Assembly (NCBI GenBank): GCA_049324215.1
Contig: JBMOLC010000018.1
Location: 1-14,121 of the forward strand
Origin: JBMOLC01 sp049324215
GTDB lineage: Bacteria; Patescibacteriota; Microgenomatia; UBA8517
Direction: 5' to 3'
Length of the DNA stretch: 14,121 nt
The position numbers and the translations under genes were made by a program. Under the pieces are notes generated by a model. That model searched no databases, was not told the DNA's origin, and worked only from the letters and a program-made list of their open reading frames with translations. Below, piece after piece: positions 12,043 to 14,121 of this stretch (position 1 is its first letter; each line of letters begins with the position of its first letter).

Positions 12043-12288
12043 TCCGCGGTAGCTCAATGGTAGAGCGAGTCCCTGTGGAAAACGCAGCCCTAGGTAGAAA
12101 TATCTAGGTGAAAATCGGGCTAATTCGGGGAAACCCTAAGGGGTAATCCCGAGCTAAAATCCTTTTAGGATAATGTGTAGAGACTATATACCCGGCTTCC
12201 TTCTTGGAAGATGAGATAGTCCAGACCTTCTAGTAATAGAGGGGTTACTGTAAGGACGAGGTTAGAGGTCCGAGTCCTCTCCGCGGAG
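12043..12288 (+). tRNA. tRNA-Asn(GUU) interrupted by a group I intron
   Basis: Exon 1 is 12043-12076 and exon 2 is 12251-12288. Acceptor TCCGCGG (12043-12049) pairs with CCGCGGA (12281-12287), discriminator G12288. The D arm is GCTC-AATGGTA-GAGC. After splicing, the anticodon loop is CTGTTAA, anticodon GTT, the same loop as bacterial tRNA-Asn, and the TCC start and G73 are also tRNA-Asn traits. The T arm is AGAGG-TCCGAGT-CCTCT, with C in place of the usual T at position 55. The base pair at the top of the anticodon stem is an A-G mismatch. CCA is not encoded. Without removing the intron the loop would misread as GTG (His), which the G73 and the lack of G-1 argue against. Confidence 0.92.
12077..12250 (+). 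other. Group I self-splicing intron (174 nt, no ORF) in the tRNA-Asn anticodon
   Basis: The intron lies between anticodon bases U35 and U36. P1 is exon CTGT (12073-12076) with GCAG (12084-12087), giving the required U-G pair at the 5' splice site. P2 is an eight-pair stem capped by a GAAA tetraloop (12089-12108). P3 is TCGGG/CCCGG (12115-12119, 12191-12195). P4 is TCGGG/CCCGA (12125-12129, 12148-12152), P5 is ACCC/GGGT (12133-12144), P6 is ATCCT/AGGAT (12159-12171). P7 is GACTAT/ATAGTC (12182-12187, 12216-12221), the guanosine site. P8 is CTTCC/GGAAG (12196-12210) and P9 is CCTTCT/AGAGGG (12226-12243). The intron ends in the required G12250. All core helices are present and no reading frame fits inside, so this is a minimal and probably active ribozyme. 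Confidence 0.92.
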
Positions 12289-12333
12289 CCGGTGTTTTAG
12301 CCTCGAGAAACTATATCAAACTGAACGACTCCA

Positions 12334-12347
12334 GAGAGGACTCGAAC
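12334..12347 (-). pseudogene. Orphan tRNA T-arm-like fragment
   Basis: Read on the minus strand, GTTCGAGTCCTCTC matches a tRNA T loop and 3' stem strand, but no 5' T-stem strand, anticodon arm or acceptor partner is present. Eleven bases (12334-12344) are an exact inverted copy of the tRNA-Asn T-arm at 12271-12281. It is probably the remnant of another tRNA or of a local inversion. Confidence 0.4.
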
Positions 12348-12363
12348 TTTATATCTTCTATAA

Positions 12364-13869
12364 TCAGGTCTCTTTCGGTGAAGGAATAAACCCAATCTGT
12401 CTTTTTGTCTTCCTAATTTTTTCATACCTTTCAAGCTCCCTTAAAATGTTTTCTGTGGTTACTAAGTCCACATGGTTACCCATTCCCTCTTGTCTAACTT
12501 TCTCTTCTAGGGCACGACGGATAATCTCAGCAATGTCTGCACCGCTTAGTTTTTCTGTCTTGGCGACAAGGGTATCTAGGTTTATGTCTCTAAAAAGCTC
12601 TCTCCCGCCTACACCCTGTGCCTTACCCATGTGTATTCCGAATATTTGTTTCCTGCCTTGCTCATCGGGTAAGGGTGCTTCTACCCAGCGGTCAAATCTG
12701 CCAGCTCTGAGTAATGCTGGCTCTACCGACTCCAGCCTGTTGGTTGAAGCTACAACCATGACATCTTCTTTAGACGCTAGGCCATCCATATTTTCCAACA
12801 AAGTGCTGATTACTCTGTGGGTGGCTTCGTGGGAGCCTTCTCTATGGGGAGCGATAGCATCTATCTCATCAAAAAATATAATTGTTTTGCCCCCAGCTTT
12901 ACCTGCTAGCTCGAAAATAGTTTTGACGATTTGTTCAGACTCTCCATACCATTTTGATGCTATATCTGAGGCCTCAACGTGGAAAAACTGGGCCTCAGCT
13001 TGAGAAGCAAGGGCCCTAGCTAACAAGGTTTTTCCCGTTCCGGGAGGGCCAAAGAGAACAACCCCCCTCGGAGGTTTTGTCCCCCACTTGCGGTATAGCT
13101 CGGGATTTTTCAAGGCAAACGCAAGCCCCTGTATCTCTCGTTTAGCCTCTGGTAATCCACCGATGTCTTCAAAAGTGACGTCCGGTCTTTCAATTTCCAA
13201 CTTCCCAAGCAAAGCCTTTGGTGTCTCAATTTTTCCAAACAAATCTTCAATTCGTGGGGGTCCATAACGCACTCTTTCTTTTGGGGGATGTAAAACCAAT
13301 TCCTCTCTCGGTGAACTCTTGTTCTCAATCCCGTATATATCTTCGACCGCTCGCCCCAAGACGACAATAAAGTCTCTCATCACTTTCTCGAAGACCTTAT
13401 TGTCTAATTGAGGAGCTGGTATGGCCTGTATCTTTTCTAAAACGTCTTCTACCCTGCCTGTGGTGATTCTGATTCGGCCAAGGCCAACAGTACCCCTTCC
13501 AATTATAAGCTCTGTGCCCCCTGGGGCTACAATAATGAAGTTTCCTCCTCGTTCTCGCCTCTGGGTGTAGCCCTGGGCTAGTCTTCTTATTACATCTTTT
13601 TCATCAACACCCCTATCATATCTAGCACTAAAACTAAGCTCAATCTGGGCTTCAATATTAAAACTGTCTTTTTGTCCGAAACCCTCTACAGAAACTTTTT
13701 CAATTGGGTCTTCTAGTAAAAGAACTCCGAGCTCTCCTGAGGCTCCTTCTTGAAAAGCCTTATAAATTAAATCCGGCTTCTCCACTCTTACATGGAAGCC
13801 ACGAGGAGAAGGTTCGGCTTCTTTTGGATAGGGATTGGAGCCCTCAGGGTTATTCTCAGCCATACTCAT
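12364..13869 (-). CDS. AAA ATPase, Cdc48/PAN-like single-module unfoldase
   Basis: The ATG at 13869 gives 501 residues; a TTG at 13872 and an ATG at 13863 are alternatives. Numbering here is from 13872. Residues 1-205 form an N-terminal part without a motif I know: low-complexity start, then strand-rich sequence (LGVLLLEDPIEKVSVEG, NIEAQIELSFSARYD, FIIVAPGGTELIIGRG) and a helical segment. The AAA module runs from about 230: VTFEDIGGLPEAKREIQ, Walker A GPPGTGKT (275-282), pore-loop-like SKWYGESEQ (306-314), Walker B IIFFDEIDAI (331-340) and the second region of homology VASTNRLESVEPALLRAGRFDR (374-395) with arginine fingers. The C-terminal helical lid includes KLSGADIAEIIRRALEE. The pore loop and 'DIGG' block resemble Cdc48/VAT/Vps4 more than FtsH, and there is no membrane segment or protease domain. 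A role in unfolding or remodelling proteins follows from the family. Confidence 0.88.
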   Translation of the reverse strand: MSMAENNPEGSNPYPKEAEPSPRGFHVRVEKPDLIYKAFQEGASGELGVLLLEDPIEKVSVEGFGQKDSFNIEAQIELSFSARYDRGVDEKDVIRRLAQGYTQRRERGGNFIIVAPGGTELIIGRGTVGLGRIRITTGRVEDVLEKIQAIPAPQLDNKVFEKVMRDFIVVLGRAVEDIYGIENKSSPREELVLHPPKERVRYGPPRIEDLFGKIETPKALLGKLEIERPDVTFEDIGGLPEAKREIQGLAFALKNPELYRKWGTKPPRGVVLFGPPGTGKTLLARALASQAEAQFFHVEASDIASKWYGESEQIVKTIFELAGKAGGKTIIFFDEIDAIAPHREGSHEATHRVISTLLENMDGLASKEDVMVVASTNRLESVEPALLRAGRFDRWVEAPLPDEQGRKQIFGIHMGKAQGVGGRELFRDINLDTLVAKTEKLSGADIAEIIRRALEEKVRQEGMGNHVDLVTTENILRELERYEKIRKTKRQIGFIPSPKET

Positions 13870-13887
13870 CAACCATATAAAAACCGG

Positions 13888-13902
13888 CCTCCCAAAATTA
13901 TA
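13888..13902 (-). promoter_or_regulatory. Promoter -10 box and possible ribosome binding site of the AAA ATPase gene
   Basis: TATAAT on the minus strand lies at 13902-13897. GGGAGG (13893-13888) follows; transcription should begin around 13890, so this purine run may be only partly in the mRNA. A leader of roughly 20 bases to the ATG at 13869 is expected. An out-of-frame ATG at 13876 would give a six-residue peptide overlapping the start. Confidence 0.5.
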
Positions 13903-13927
13903 CCACGCAAATAATCTGAAGAAGGAG

Positions 13928-14071
13928 TCACAAACCGAGAAGTTGCCGACTTTGATTAATAATGTTTCCAGGATATTCCGGAATATCTAGCCAGTTGATA
14001 GTCCTAAAATCGTCCCACTTAGCGAGCATTCTAAGAACCCTATCGGATGAGACGATTTTCGAACCTTTTCT
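13928..14071 (-). pseudogene. Possible C-terminal remnant of an unidentified gene
   Basis: The minus strand has a 47-codon open stretch ending at TGA (13930-13928), reading ...SSDRVLRMLAKWDDFRTINWLDIPEYPGNIINQSRQLLGL in part (the last 33 residues from an ATG at 14029). The wording is protein-like, with mixed aromatic and charged residues, and just upstream another frame reads EELKKRFENRLI, which would join it after a one-base shift. No promoter or ribosome binding site was seen. It may be a frameshifted fragment of a gene lying to the right, or chance. I do not recognise a family. Confidence 0.3.
13972..13987. repeat. 16-bp perfect palindrome
   Basis: GATATTCCGGAATATC is identical on both strands. 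It lies 70 bases upstream of the AAA ATPase -10 box and inside the possible remnant ORF. Its half GATATTCCG also occurs at 12038-12046 at the start of tRNA-Asn. It could be an operator, a restriction-like target or chance. Confidence 0.5.
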
Positions 14072-14121
14072 TTAACTCCTCTTTTTAGTTGATTCTAATT
14101 GACAAGAACATTTGTCGGTAA

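Noticed and set aside
12043..12150. tRNA-His(GUG) reading of the 5' half at 12043
   Set aside because: The contiguous sequence gives anticodon GTG but no 3' anticodon stem fits. Discriminator G and no G-1 are wrong for tRNA-His, and removing the group I intron yields a normal tRNA-Asn.
12446..13003. Plus-strand open frame of 185 codons
   Set aside because: It is the shadow of the AAA ATPase gene: Ser-rich, low-complexity translation opposite conserved Walker and SRH motifs.
13856..13876. Regulatory upstream peptide (MVDEYG) at the AAA gene
   Set aside because: Six codons overlapping the start can arise by chance and there is no sign of conservation or an attenuator.
1..14121. CRISPR array, prophage or insertion sequence
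   Set aside because: No regularly spaced repeats, no transposase or phage structural genes, and no terminal inverted repeats were seen.

Overview
The window looks like a compact chromosomal segment from a streamlined bacterium, most likely a Candidate Phyla Radiation (Patescibacteria) member of the Microgenomates type. This is inferred from the gene style, not from a database match. Pointers are stop codons, promoters and RNA genes that touch or overlap; small stand-alone GIY-YIG and HNH nucleases; membrane-anchored proteins of unknown role; a coiled-coil/SpoIID wall enzyme; mostly no encoded CCA on tRNAs; and a group I intron inside a tRNA anticodon. The dnaG-rpoD pair and the smpB-ssrA pair are standard bacterial housekeeping synteny.

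Layout. 1-240 (-) is the start of a secreted Cys-rich protein cut by the window edge. 316-2073 (+) is a membrane-anchored coiled-coil SpoIID-type lytic transglycosylase. 2107-4845 (+) is a three-gene envelope operon: a bacterial PH-domain protein, a tiny two-helix membrane protein, and a membrane protein with a PPM-like pseudophosphatase domain and a propeller-like outer part. 4842-5078 (-) is a GIY-YIG nuclease. 5213-5962 (-) is the trans-translation pair: smpB followed by the tmRNA gene, whose mature 5' end overlaps the smpB stop codon. comF runs divergently from smpB.

6649-8651 is an RNA-gene cluster: tRNA-Ser(UGA) and tRNA-Ser(GCU) on the minus strand. On the plus strand come a small membrane protein, tRNA-Arg(GCG), tRNA-Ser(CGA), two overlapping Nudix genes, tRNA-Ser(GGA) and a decayed tRNA-Ser copy. 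Four serine isoacceptors, probably the full bacterial set, sit within about 2 kb. 8714-11628 holds primase and the principal sigma factor. 11683-12288 holds an HNH nuclease and, 25 bases on, tRNA-Asn(GUU) split by a 174-nt group I intron. 12364-13869 (-) is a Cdc48/PAN-like AAA ATPase with an unfamiliar N-terminal domain. The last 250 bases hold only a possible remnant ORF with a 16-bp palindrome.

Two themes recur. First, many TATAAT boxes lie only 5-9 bases before the start codon, so several first genes are probably transcribed as leaderless mRNAs; Shine-Dalgarno motifs appear mainly at internal or leadered genes. Second, RNA genes abut or overlap coding sequence (smpB/ssrA, the stop codon next to tRNA-Arg, tRNA-Ser(CGA) three bases before a Nudix gene, tRNA-Ser(UGA) over the comF stop), so RNA maturation could directly shape the mRNAs.
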